Shown here: piece after piece, positions 25,268-35,670 of the stretch | Layout of the letters: each line of letters begins with the position of its first letter | How positions within the stretch are numbered: position 1 is the stretch's first letter | Source: Planctomycetia bacterium | GTDB taxonomy: Bacteria > Planctomycetota > Phycisphaerae > UBA1845 > UTPLA1 | NCBI GenBank assembly: GCA_015075745.1 | Contig: JABTTW010000001.1 | Span: 744,001 to 808,000 of the forward strand | Length of the DNA: 64,000 nucleotides | Reading direction: 5' to 3' | Notes under the pieces: model-generated | Databases searched by the model: none | The model's input: only the letters and a program-made list of their open reading frames with translations | Told to the model about the DNA's origin: nothing | Made by a program: the position numbers and the translations under genes

Positions 25268-25651
25268 TTAATATTTTTCGATGAAATGAGCGATGCGGAC
25301 GCCGGCCCAGACGGCGGTGAGGCCGAGGGCAAGGCTGAGGGCGGCGTAGCCTATAGCGGCGAGGATACGCTGCGCCTTTCCGAGGTCGTAGATTTCCTGA
25401 GCGAAGGTTGAGAAGGTGGTGTAAGCGCCGAGGAAGCCGACGGCGATGGCCAGGCGAAGCCCATCGGCGGCGGCGCGTTCACGAAAGAGGGTGAGGAAGG
25501 CGGCGAGGAGGAAGCAGCCGGAGACGTTGACGGTGAGGGTGCCGTATGGAAAGTTTCGCGGGGCGGCGAAGGCGACGGCGGATGAGACGAAAAACCTGAG
25601 GATCGCGCCGACAAAGCCTGCAGCGCCGATGAAGATGGCTTGCCGCAACAC
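25268..25651 (-). CDS. crcB: CrcB/Fluc fluoride channel
   Basis: A 127-residue protein with four membrane helices. GFLGAYTTFSTFAQE is the signature of the Fluc dual-topology fluoride exporter, and NVSGCFLLAAF corresponds to the conserved NxxG segment that binds sodium. It starts with GTG, supported by GAGGTGA seven nt upstream. It begins 7 nt after the stop of the nitrilase-type gene and so shares its mRNA. No fluoride riboswitch is visible in front of this pair. Confidence 0.92.
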   Translation of the reverse strand: MLRQAIFIGAAGFVGAILRFFVSSAVAFAAPRNFPYGTLTVNVSGCFLLAAFLTLFRERAAADGLRLAIAVGFLGAYTTFSTFAQEIYDLGKAQRILAAIGYAALSLALGLTAVWAGVRIAHFIEKY

Positions 25652-25658
25652 GGCTATG

Positions 25659-26909
25659 TCACCTCGCTCCGAATGCCAGTTGCGGCGGAGCCGAACGGTA
25701 GCAGGCGGGGCGTCGCTGGTCCCAGATGTCGGTGACGGGAGTGTAGCGCTTGTCATCGGCGAGAGAGAGATCGAGCTCGACGGTGCTGCCGCCATCGGCG
25801 GTGCGCCACATGATGGCGCCATCGGGTGCAATGACGTATTGCACGCTGTCGGAGGCGATGAGGACGAAGACGCGGCTCTCGGCGGCGCGGGTGCGGGCGA
25901 ATGCGTCGTCGGAGATGCGTCCGCGATAAACGAGGACCTGTGCCCCATCGAGTGCGGCGCATCGGGCACGGGGGAACTTGGGCAGTTCTGATGTCGGGAG
26001 GCCGGCGACGCGACCGCCGGCGACCTCGATGCTCTTGATGATCGCGTCGGCATCGGACTGGATTCGAATTGAGATCTTGCCGCCGGGATTGGCTGCGCGA
26101 TACGGCGGCTCGGGCTGGGTCAGTCGCTGCTGGGTGGCCTCGTCCATTTCCGCGGGGCGACCGGGGGCGGGGTGAATCTCGGCATGGAGGAGGTGCTCGC
26201 CGCCGACGGGGGCCTTGGCCAGGACATTGCCGGCTGCATCGACGATCTGACTTTGACCGACGTATTCGAGCAGTTCGCCTTCGCGGCCGGCCTTGCTGGC
26301 ACAGACGAAGGGAACGGCGAACTCCATCGCCCGGGCGCGGATCATGAAATCGGCCTGGACGTTGCGATAGGTTCGACGGACTTTGCTGGCGTTGATCCAG
26401 GCGGTGGGCTCGACGATGAAATCGGCGCCGCTGGAGACGAGGGCGTTGGCGATTTCCGGGGTTCGGGCATCGGCGCAGATCAAGAGGCCCATGGTGCCGA
26501 ACTCGGTATCGAAAACGGAGAGGCTTTCGCCGGGGGTGAACCAGCGGTTGTCGCAGTCCCACAAGAAACTCTTGCGGGCGATGCCGACGAGATTACCGGA
26601 GCGATCGAAGACGGCGGCGCTGTTATGGAGCTTGCCTTTATTCTCTTCGATAAAACCGACGACGAGCCAGATGGACTGAGCGGCGGCGATTTTGGCGTAG
26701 CGATCGAGAACCTTGTCCATTCGCTCGATGTCGGGCTGCATGTAGCGTTCGATGGATTCGAGCCAGTAGGCGGGATAGGTCGTTTCGGGAAGCAGGAGGA
26801 GATCGGCGCCGGCATCGGAGGCGTGGTCAGCGAGACGATCCACCATCGGCCACACTTTTTCCGAATCGGAGAGTGTGGTCGCTTCCATCTGACCAGCGGC
26901 GACGATCAT
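25659..26909 (-). CDS. Nitrilase-superfamily carbon-nitrogen hydrolase with extra C-terminal half-domain
   Basis: A 416-residue enzyme. The Glu-Lys-Cys triad of the superfamily is present: Glu in LLLLPETTYP, Lys in GIARKSFLW, Cys in LLICADART. These enzymes cleave amides, nitriles or carbamoyl groups. After the standard domain, about 120 further residues (CAALDGAQVLVYRGRIS...YVIAPDGAIMW) look like a second, degenerate copy of the back half of the fold without catalytic residues. The start was chosen at MIVAAGQM, which has AGAGGA six nt upstream. The substrate cannot be predicted. Confidence 0.85.
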   Translation of the reverse strand: MIVAAGQMEATTLSDSEKVWPMVDRLADHASDAGADLLLLPETTYPAYWLESIERYMQPDIERMDKVLDRYAKIAAAQSIWLVVGFIEENKGKLHNSAAVFDRSGNLVGIARKSFLWDCDNRWFTPGESLSVFDTEFGTMGLLICADARTPEIANALVSSGADFIVEPTAWINASKVRRTYRNVQADFMIRARAMEFAVPFVCASKAGREGELLEYVGQSQIVDAAGNVLAKAPVGGEHLLHAEIHPAPGRPAEMDEATQQRLTQPEPPYRAANPGGKISIRIQSDADAIIKSIEVAGGRVAGLPTSELPKFPRARCAALDGAQVLVYRGRISDDAFARTRAAESRVFVLIASDSVQYVIAPDGAIMWRTADGGSTVELDLSLADDKRYTPVTDIWDQRRPACYRSAPPQLAFGAR

Positions 26910-26967
26910 GGGGTATCCTCTTGTGTCTCTCATTACCCAACCAGCGGGCGGTGATCAATCATAGTCT

Positions 26968-26992
26968 AATGGACGGCATCGCGGCGTCCATT
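26968..26992. promoter_or_regulatory. Inverted repeat in a divergent intergenic region
   Basis: Perfect 8-nt arms AATGGACG and CGTCCATT around a 9-nt loop lie between the divergent nitrilase-type and dnaJ-like genes. It could be an operator for either gene. Confidence 0.4.
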
Positions 26993-27027
26993 CTTGATGC
27001 CAGTGGGCACGCTCGGCGGCGATCGCA

Positions 27028-27056
27028 TTGCCGGTCAGCGGGGAGCGTCGTATAAT
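27028..27056 (+). promoter_or_regulatory. Sigma-70-type promoter of the dnaJ-like gene
   Basis: TTGCCG, a 17-nt spacer and a perfect TATAAT lie about 90 nt before the start codon. Confidence 0.65.
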
Positions 27057-27143
27057 CGATCCAGGTCGTCCGACGTATTGAAAGCCTGCGCACGAGGGCG
27101 ACCTCGCGGCGACTTTGGCGTTGCGGTCCGCGGCTCACCCGAC

Positions 27144-28094
27144 ATGGCCAAACTCGATTACTACGAAGTATTGGGACTTGCTCGCGGGGCGAGCGAAGCG
27201 GACATCAAGAAGGCCTACCGCAGGCTGGCCAAGGAATTTCACCCCGATCATAACAAGGGCAATAAAGACGCCGAGACTCGCTTCAAGGAAGTGCAGGAGG
27301 CGTACAGCGTGCTTTCCAATGCCGAGAAGCGCGCTCGATACGATCAATTCGGCCATGCGGGCGTCGATCCGCGATTTCAGGGAACGGGTGGGACGCACTG
27401 GTCGACGACGGATGGGACGACGTTTGATTTTGACTCGATCGCGGACATGTTCGACTTCGGCGGCGCTCGCGGCGGCGAGGAGTCGGTCTTCGAGCAAATT
27501 CTCAGGGGGCGGGGCGGAGTGCGGGTCCGGCAGCCGGAGCCCGCGTCGCCGCCGGGCGACGTCGAACATGCCGTGACGCTGAGCTTCGAGGAGATGCTCT
27601 CGGGGTCGACGCTCAATCTGGAGCTGTCGATCGGCGGGCGGACGAGCGAGACCATCGCCGTGCGCATACCGGCCGGGGTGCGCGAGGGCCAGCGGATTCG
27701 GGTGCGCGGCAAGGGGCGCAGCAGCTCGCGCGGCGCGGCGGGCGATCTTTACGTGGTGTGTCACATATCGCCGCACCGGTATTTCGAGCGGGTGGCGGAC
27801 GATCTGCTGCTCGTCGTGCCGGTGACGATTGCGGAGGCGTCGCTCGGGGCGAAGCTGGACATCCCAACGCCGGACGGTGTCAGGACGGTGACGCTTCCGC
27901 CGGGAACGGCGAGCGGATCGAAGCTGCGGCTGACCGGGCTGGGTGTGCCGAATCCGAAGGGCGGGACGCGCGGGGATTTGTTCGCGGTGATCAAGATCGT
28001 TCCGCCGAGCAAGGCGACGGCAGAGCAGGAAGAGTTGCTGAAAAAACTGGGGGCGACGATGACGGAATCGCCACGCGATGGAAGATGGGATTAG
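27144..28094 (+). CDS. cbpA: DnaJ/CbpA-type Hsp40 co-chaperone
   Basis: A 316-residue co-chaperone. The J domain (residues 1-70) has [32 protein letters not shown] with the HPD motif that stimulates DnaK. A Gly/Phe-poor linker follows, then two beta-barrel substrate-binding domains ending in KPFFKKL-like sequence. The Cys-rich zinc finger of DnaJ is absent, placing it with CbpA. An upstream in-frame extension was rejected because the J domain begins at this ATG. Confidence 0.92.
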   Translation: MAKLDYYEVLGLARGASEADIKKAYRRLAKEFHPDHNKGNKDAETRFKEVQEAYSVLSNAEKRARYDQFGHAGVDPRFQGTGGTHWSTTDGTTFDFDSIADMFDFGGARGGEESVFEQILRGRGGVRVRQPEPASPPGDVEHAVTLSFEEMLSGSTLNLELSIGGRTSETIAVRIPAGVREGQRIRVRGKGRSSSRGAAGDLYVVCHISPHRYFERVADDLLLVVPVTIAEASLGAKLDIPTPDGVRTVTLPPGTASGSKLRLTGLGVPNPKGGTRGDLFAVIKIVPPSKATAEQEELLKKLGATMTESPRDGRWD

Positions 28095-28160
28095 GCATTC
28101 ACGGCCGGCAGCGGCGCCGGGCGGAACAGTCGGACGACACGGACGGGCGAAGCCAGGTAC

Positions 28161-28556
28161 GTGAAGCACATGCGACGCATCGGACCCGCCATCTTCGTCG
28201 CTGCGCTGATCTACGGGATTGCGCCGGATACGCAGCTTGCCGTCGGGCAGACGGCGATGGATGGTGTCGCCCCCGCGGCATCCAACGGTGATGACGCCGC
28301 TTCGCAACCGGTCTCGGCGCGGCGGGAGACGGAGCTACTACGGTGGCGGCAGACGTTTTTCTGGGGTGTGGTGCTGCTGATCGTGTTTGTGATCTCGGCG
28401 GGGGTCATCATTCGTTTTTCGATTCGGTATCGGCGCTATCTGTTGAGCGGAAAGAAGGCGCGGCCGACGCCGACGGAGGACGTTTGGAAGATGCATAAGC
28501 TGCCGGACGGGGCGGTTGATAAGATCGGTCAGGACGAAGATCGACCGGAGGATTAA
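28161..28556 (+). CDS. Small membrane protein of unknown function
   Basis: A 131-residue protein with an N-terminal signal-like segment (AIFVAALIYGIAPDTQLAVGQ), a short periplasmic part, one membrane helix (FFWGVVLLIVFVISAGVII) and a charged cytoplasmic tail. The start is a GTG, with an ATG three codons in as the alternative. It follows the dnaJ-like gene by 66 nt. I know no family for it. Confidence 0.6.
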   Translation: MKHMRRIGPAIFVAALIYGIAPDTQLAVGQTAMDGVAPAASNGDDAASQPVSARRETELLRWRQTFFWGVVLLIVFVISAGVIIRFSIRYRRYLLSGKKARPTPTEDVWKMHKLPDGAVDKIGQDEDRPED

Positions 28557-28622
28557 GCAGCGCGTTTGGCGCAGCGAGTTTCCGCGCCGCCCACAAGGGG
28601 TGGCGCTACGGCGATACGGTCA

Positions 28623-29252
28623 TCAGCAATTCGCGTATTTCCAATGCCTCGACTTGCCTTGGGCCATCCATTCGATGGCGGTGACGATTCGCTTCTGGCG
28701 CGTCTCGTCGCGCTTGGCCTCGGTGATCCACTCGACGTATTCCTTGCGGTGGCTGTAGGGGAAGGCTTCGAAGGCGGCGAGGGCCTTCTTGTTCTTTTTC
28801 ATGGCGGCGACGAGGTCGGCCGGGGGCTTGACTGAGTTGGGATCCTTGCGGCCGCCCTTCTTTTTCGTGCCCTTTCGCTCACCGGCCTCGAAGGCCTCGT
28901 TGAGCTTCATGGCTTCCTTGATGTAGGCGATGAGGACCTTGTCCGGCGGGAGGTCTTTGAGGGAGGTGAGTTTGGAGTTGAAGTTGCCGGAGCACTTGCC
29001 GTTGAAGAGGCCGAGCGGGTCGCTGTGCTCCTGGCTGCGCCAGAGGCCCCAGGTGGCGTGGTTTTTGAAGGCGGCCATGCCGCCGAGCATGCCGTGATAC
29101 ATGAAGGCGGGGCAGTTCCACTTCATGGCCTCTTCGGCCTTGGGGCAGGCCTTATGAAAGACATCGCGAATTTTCTTGAGGATGGGCTTGGCGAAGTCGG
29201 CGCTTTTGGCGATGTAGGCGTCGACTTCTTTGATTTGGTTTTTCGTGGCCAT
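28623..29252 (-). CDS. YdeI/OmdA-like DUF1801 protein
   Basis: A 209-residue cytoplasmic protein. The N-terminal part (YIAKSADFAKPILKKIRDVFHKACPKAEEAMKWNCPAFMYHG) is a DUF1801/YdhG-like iron-chaperone-type fold. The C-terminal part (FEAFPYSHRKEYVEWITEAKRDETRQKRI) is the OmdA/YdeI motif. The combination is common and mostly uncharacterised. A GAGGTAATG context precedes the start. Confidence 0.85.
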   Translation of the reverse strand: MATKNQIKEVDAYIAKSADFAKPILKKIRDVFHKACPKAEEAMKWNCPAFMYHGMLGGMAAFKNHATWGLWRSQEHSDPLGLFNGKCSGNFNSKLTSLKDLPPDKVLIAYIKEAMKLNEAFEAGERKGTKKKGGRKDPNSVKPPADLVAAMKKNKKALAAFEAFPYSHRKEYVEWITEAKRDETRQKRIVTAIEWMAQGKSRHWKYANC

Positions 29253-29301
29253 GTCATTACCTCAACATATCAATTACGAATAAAGTGCGATCACGATCCA
29301 C

Positions 29302-29934
29302 TCATTGGCCGGGCATGGAGGCCGCCTGATGCGAGATTTCATTTAGGAGTTGCCGGGCATCACCGCACTCATGGTGCCAGAGGGCCTCACCAAGAAGTTC
29401 GATGGCACGCGAACGGTCGCCGCGAACTAGTTGCGTCATGGCGCTCTGGACATACGCACGACACCTCGCGCGGCGAAGTAGATTCTCAGATTCCTGCGTT
29501 GGTACGAACGAATTGGCTTGTTCAAAAAAGCGAATTGCTTCATCGTAGTAACCGTCCTCCAACGCACATGTGCCGCGACGGATTGCGTCTCGCTGAGTCT
29601 GATCAAATGTGACTTGCGTTCTTAGCTCGCGGGTGGCCGAGTTGATTTTGATTGCTTCCGCGGTCTCCAATTCTATAAGGGTTCGATTGATGTCTCCCTG
29701 GAGGAAGTGTGACCTCGCCGACTCCATGGATTCAGCCCATCGGCTCGATATTCTCGCCTCGAAGTCCTCCGGAAGGCCGTCAATCCCAATCTTCTGTTCA
29801 CGGACCTCTCGGACATCGGCAGAAGCAGGAGACTCGGACTTGGTATTAGATTGGAGGGCGGAGGGCCGCGTGCAACCACATGCAAACACGATCAGACAGG
29901 GAAAGCACCAACGCATACGTCCATAGAATGACAT
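29302..29934 (-). CDS. Lipoprotein with a helical, TPR-like domain
   Basis: About 210 residues. The start is fixed by GGAGGTGA five nt upstream of an ATG that leads straight into a signal peptide ending VFACGC, a lipobox. The rest is helical, with YYDEAIRFFEQANSFVP and RSRAIELLGEALWHHECGDARQLL resembling tetratricopeptide units. It has no catalytic motif. A scaffold role at the membrane is the most that can be said. Confidence 0.65.
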   Translation of the reverse strand: MSFYGRMRWCFPCLIVFACGCTRPSALQSNTKSESPASADVREVREQKIGIDGLPEDFEARISSRWAESMESARSHFLQGDINRTLIELETAEAIKINSATRELRTQVTFDQTQRDAIRRGTCALEDGYYDEAIRFFEQANSFVPTQESENLLRRARCRAYVQSAMTQLVRGDRSRAIELLGEALWHHECGDARQLLNEISHQAASMPGQ

Positions 29935-30076
29935 GAAAATCACCTCCGGACCGGACTCCGACACTCGGAGCGTTCAACGATCAGAGTATATCAAATCGCG
30001 ACTGGCTGAACGACAACTCCTGGGTGATGAGGAACCCAAGACATGCGAAACCAGAATTGCGGCTTGGAAAGAGGGG

Positions 30077-32689
<2,613 letters not shown>

Positions 32690-32767
32690 ATTGGGCTCCT
32701 TCGCCAGGCCGGTTTGCGCTGCGATGACTGGGATAACTGCAAGGACCGTTCCACGCTATTGAGTTGA

Positions 32768-32794
32768 TAAATATGGCTTTTAGCTAGGTTTAAG
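32768..32794 (-). promoter_or_regulatory. Possible heat-shock-type promoter of clpB
   Basis: On the minus strand CTTAAAC is followed after 10 nt by GCCATATTTA, loosely like the sigma-32 pattern CTTGAAA / CCCCATnTA. The match is partial and the spacing short. Confidence 0.25.
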
Positions 32795-32805
32795 CGGCAT
32801 AACGT

Positions 32806-32821
32806 TTGGCAGACCTGCCAA
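32806..32821. promoter_or_regulatory. 16-bp palindrome upstream of clpB
   Basis: TTGGCAG-AC-CTGCCAA is a perfect palindrome about 120 nt before the clpB start and just upstream of the candidate promoter. It could be an operator for an unidentified regulator. Confidence 0.4.
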
Positions 32822-32897
32822 TGTGACAGCGTAATTCGGCAGGCGAAGCGGCGGGCGAGCCCGCAGGCTAATTAAGGTCGCATCTGAGCTTCAGGCG

Positions 32898-34154
32898 CTA
32901 ACTACCCCGACCGAAGCGGGAGTAAAACGCCGCGGCGCCGAGGAGGCCGATTGCGCCGGCGAGGCTGAAAGTAAAGAGGGGGCCGGCGCCTGGGACGAGA
33001 CGGTCTCCGGCGATCCAGGCGAGGGCTCCGACGGGCGAGGCGAGCATGACCGCGACACTGCGAACGCTCCAGTAGAGGCCGATGGCCTGGGTTTTTACGT
33101 CGGGGGGAACGAGGTCGGCGATCATGGCCTTGCGCGCCGGCTCGCCGATTTCGCGGAAGCCGCCGATGACGAAGGCGAGGGACAGCCCGATGACACCCAT
33201 CGACGAGCCCAGCAAGGCGAGGCTGATCGGGAATATCGCGAAGAAGATGAAGGTCAGGCCGATGTAGGGTTTCTTGGCGAGGCCGTCGCGGCTGGCGAGC
33301 GGACCGATGACGAGATAGAGCACGATATTGGTCACCGCCTGAATATTGAGCAGCAGGGATTGGTAGAGGGCCGTGCCGACGGCGAGGTTTTCTGACAGGC
33401 GCGGCACGCAGTAGAGAATGATGAAGGGGCCGGCCAGGCCTTCGGCCCATCGGGCGAAAATGTCGGCGGCAAGGAGGCGCTTGAGGTCAGCCGGGAATCT
33501 GGCGAACAGTTTTCGCGGCCGATGAATGGCAGCCTCTTTGTCGCGGCTGGCTGTCTTCATGAACCGCCATTGAATGACGGCTGCGCCCAGGACGAGAAGG
33601 ATTGAGACGGCGATATCCGCACGCACGCCACCGGCGCGGCCGAATTGCCAGACGAGGAGTCCGCTAATCCCGTAGGCGACGATCCGCGAGACGCGGCGAA
33701 AGATTGAATGGAGGGAAAATGCCATGGTTCGTCGATCGGGCGGGATGGCATCACCGACAACGGTGATGGTGGCGGGCCCGGCGATGGAGTCCCAGACGAA
33801 GATGAACGGGATGGCGAGAAACACGGCGACCGGGGTCTGCCATACGAGAAGAATCGCCAGGCCGACGAGGGGAAGGATGTTGAAGAAGATCAGGGCGCGT
33901 CGGGTGTTGAGCCATGAGCCGACTGCGCCGCCGGCGAAGTAGTTGATGGCTTCGAGCCCGTCGCGGTAGAAGCCGTAGGCGCCGATAAGGAGTAGGAACC
34001 AGGGATCGCCGGCGCGATCGGGCTTTTTGAGGGCCTTGAGATACTCGGGGATGAGGGGGGACCAAAGCTCGGTGCTGGCGGTGATGAGCAGGATGGTTGC
34101 GAGGAGGGCCAGGGTGGATCTGTTGAGGCCCAGCCACTCGCGCCAGTGCGGCAT
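32898..34154 (-). CDS. MFS transporter
   Basis: About 418 residues with 12 predicted membrane helices and the usual major-facilitator layout (WDSIAGPATITVVGDAIPPDRRTMAFSLHSIFRR between helices 4 and 6; EPARKAMIADLVPPDVKTQAIGLYWSVRSV near helix 10). The start at MPHWREW was chosen because GGAGG lies eight nt upstream; upstream in-frame ATGs are poorer. The substrate is unknown, and no neighbour hints at one. A GCGGGC/GCCCGC hairpin follows the stop. Confidence 0.85.
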   Translation of the reverse strand: MPHWREWLGLNRSTLALLATILLITASTELWSPLIPEYLKALKKPDRAGDPWFLLLIGAYGFYRDGLEAINYFAGGAVGSWLNTRRALIFFNILPLVGLAILLVWQTPVAVFLAIPFIFVWDSIAGPATITVVGDAIPPDRRTMAFSLHSIFRRVSRIVAYGISGLLVWQFGRAGGVRADIAVSILLVLGAAVIQWRFMKTASRDKEAAIHRPRKLFARFPADLKRLLAADIFARWAEGLAGPFIILYCVPRLSENLAVGTALYQSLLLNIQAVTNIVLYLVIGPLASRDGLAKKPYIGLTFIFFAIFPISLALLGSSMGVIGLSLAFVIGGFREIGEPARKAMIADLVPPDVKTQAIGLYWSVRSVAVMLASPVGALAWIAGDRLVPGAGPLFTFSLAGAIGLLGAAAFYSRFGRGS

Positions 34155-34466
34155 TTTCACGGCCTCCATAGGGTTCCCCAGCGGCATTTACGCCCACTAC
34201 CGGCGATTCTTTCGTCCAACGCAATCGGACCGCAAGAGCTTAACCAATGATTAATGAATCTCACATTTTCGCTTAGCAATCAGTACATATCCTTACCTGC
34301 GCCTGTCGTGGTGCATCGTCACAACTTCGCAGATCGTTCGACCATCAGCTCGATCGGCGAGGTTAATGAAACACCGATTCGACAGCAAACATGAACGGTC
34401 TTTGCTTCATCGCGGGGTACGCGGGCCCCGGGACCCTTCATGCCATGTCACGAGGAGTCAAAACTC

Positions 34467-35558
34467 ATGGGACCACAGGCGCTACAATACCGGAAGGACG
34501 GATTCACTCTGATCGAGTTACTTGTCACCATTTCCATCATCGCGCTCCTGGCGGGGATCCTGCTACCGGCACTCAGCAAGGCTCGAGAAGCCGGGAGAGG
34601 CTCAGCCTGCGCTTCCAACCTGCGTACGTTTGGAAGCGCCATGCAGATATACGCCAGTCAGGATCCGCGAGGATCACTGTGCTCGGGGGCGTTTGATCAC
34701 TTACGCGACGGAGACGTTCGCAAGTTTGGCTGGGTCGCGGACGTCTTGAACCTGAAGGTCGGTTCGCCGGGCAAGATGCTGTGCCCATCGAACCGGTGGA
34801 CATTGAACGAAAAAGTCATTGACTACACGGGCGCTGGAGCGACGGGGTCGGTGAATCCGCTTCGCGAGCGCGACATCCCTGCCGTTCCGGTGGGTCTGCA
34901 ATCCGCGGAAATGTGGGCACAGGGATACAACACCAATTACGTGACGACCTGGCAGCTTGTGCGCGGCGACCCGACCGCGGCAGACGGCTACGGCACGAAC
35001 GGAAACCCGGACGACCCGTCGAAGTCGCCGCTTGATGGCGACGGTCCCATGAACCAGAACCACTTTTCGCAGCTGCGCACGACACCAGACCAGGTGGCGC
35101 TGATGGGCGATTCGCGGGCTGGCGACAGCTCGGACGCATCGATCTCAACGGCGACGGCGCAAGCGATCAATTCTTTTGCCGACGAGACCGTCGTCAACGC
35201 GGGCGATTTCGCCGTCGAGTCGTTTACGGACGGTATGGCTGTCGATATCAGCGCCATGACCGGGGTATCGGGTGAAAAAGGGCATGAACTCAACGACCTC
35301 GCGCCGCTGCACAACCCGAAGCGCGGTGAGTATGTCGGCGGCTTCAGCAACGTCGTGTTCGCGGATGGACACGTGAGCGCCGTCTATGACGTCGGCGGCG
35401 AGTCGGATGCCCCGGATGGTTACATCGGCGCATTCAAGGCCTCGGGCGGCAGCACGTTTCAGATCAACACGAGCGCATTTAAGGAAGTGCGCGGCAAGAT
35501 CTGGACCCAGCGGCTTCGACCGCGACCGACTTCGGGCGGCGGCAGCAGCGAGGGCTGA
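34467..35558 (+). CDS. Prepilin-like protein, type II secretion/pseudopilin type
   Basis: About 363 residues. The N-terminus DGFTLIELLVTISIIALLAGILLPALSKARE is a prepilin leader and helix cleaved and methylated by PilD-type peptidase at the G-F bond. The C-terminal GGFSNVVFADGHV resembles the H-X9-DG motif of planctomycete DUF1559-type pseudopilins, which occur in many copies per genome. The start was chosen for GAGGAG nine nt upstream. No pilus assembly genes are nearby. Confidence 0.88.
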   Translation: MGPQALQYRKDGFTLIELLVTISIIALLAGILLPALSKAREAGRGSACASNLRTFGSAMQIYASQDPRGSLCSGAFDHLRDGDVRKFGWVADVLNLKVGSPGKMLCPSNRWTLNEKVIDYTGAGATGSVNPLRERDIPAVPVGLQSAEMWAQGYNTNYVTTWQLVRGDPTAADGYGTNGNPDDPSKSPLDGDGPMNQNHFSQLRTTPDQVALMGDSRAGDSSDASISTATAQAINSFADETVVNAGDFAVESFTDGMAVDISAMTGVSGEKGHELNDLAPLHNPKRGEYVGGFSNVVFADGHVSAVYDVGGESDAPDGYIGAFKASGGSTFQINTSAFKEVRGKIWTQRLRPRPTSGGGSSEG

Positions 35559-35608
35559 TCGGCTGGGGCTTAGTTCACCCGTCATTTAAGAGCTCTGAGT
35601 AAAACAAA

Positions 35609-35650
35609 GGACGCTCCCTCGTGAACCGGCGATTCACGAGGGAAGCGTCC
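35609..35650. terminator. Strong bidirectional hairpin terminator
   Basis: Stem GGACGCT-CCCTCGTGAA / TTCACGAGGGAAGCGTCC with a 7-nt loop and one bulged base, followed on the plus strand by CTTTTCCTTT and flanked by A-runs on the other side. It lies between the convergent prepilin-like and thrombospondin-repeat genes. Confidence 0.85.
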
Positions 35651-35670
35651 CTTTTCCTTTCTTCATTCAG

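Noticed and set aside
25659..26053. Extended N-terminus for the CrcB protein reaching into the nitrilase-type gene
   Set aside because: The extension is Ser/Pro/Ala-rich shadow sequence, whereas the GTG at the channel start has GAGGTGA at normal spacing.
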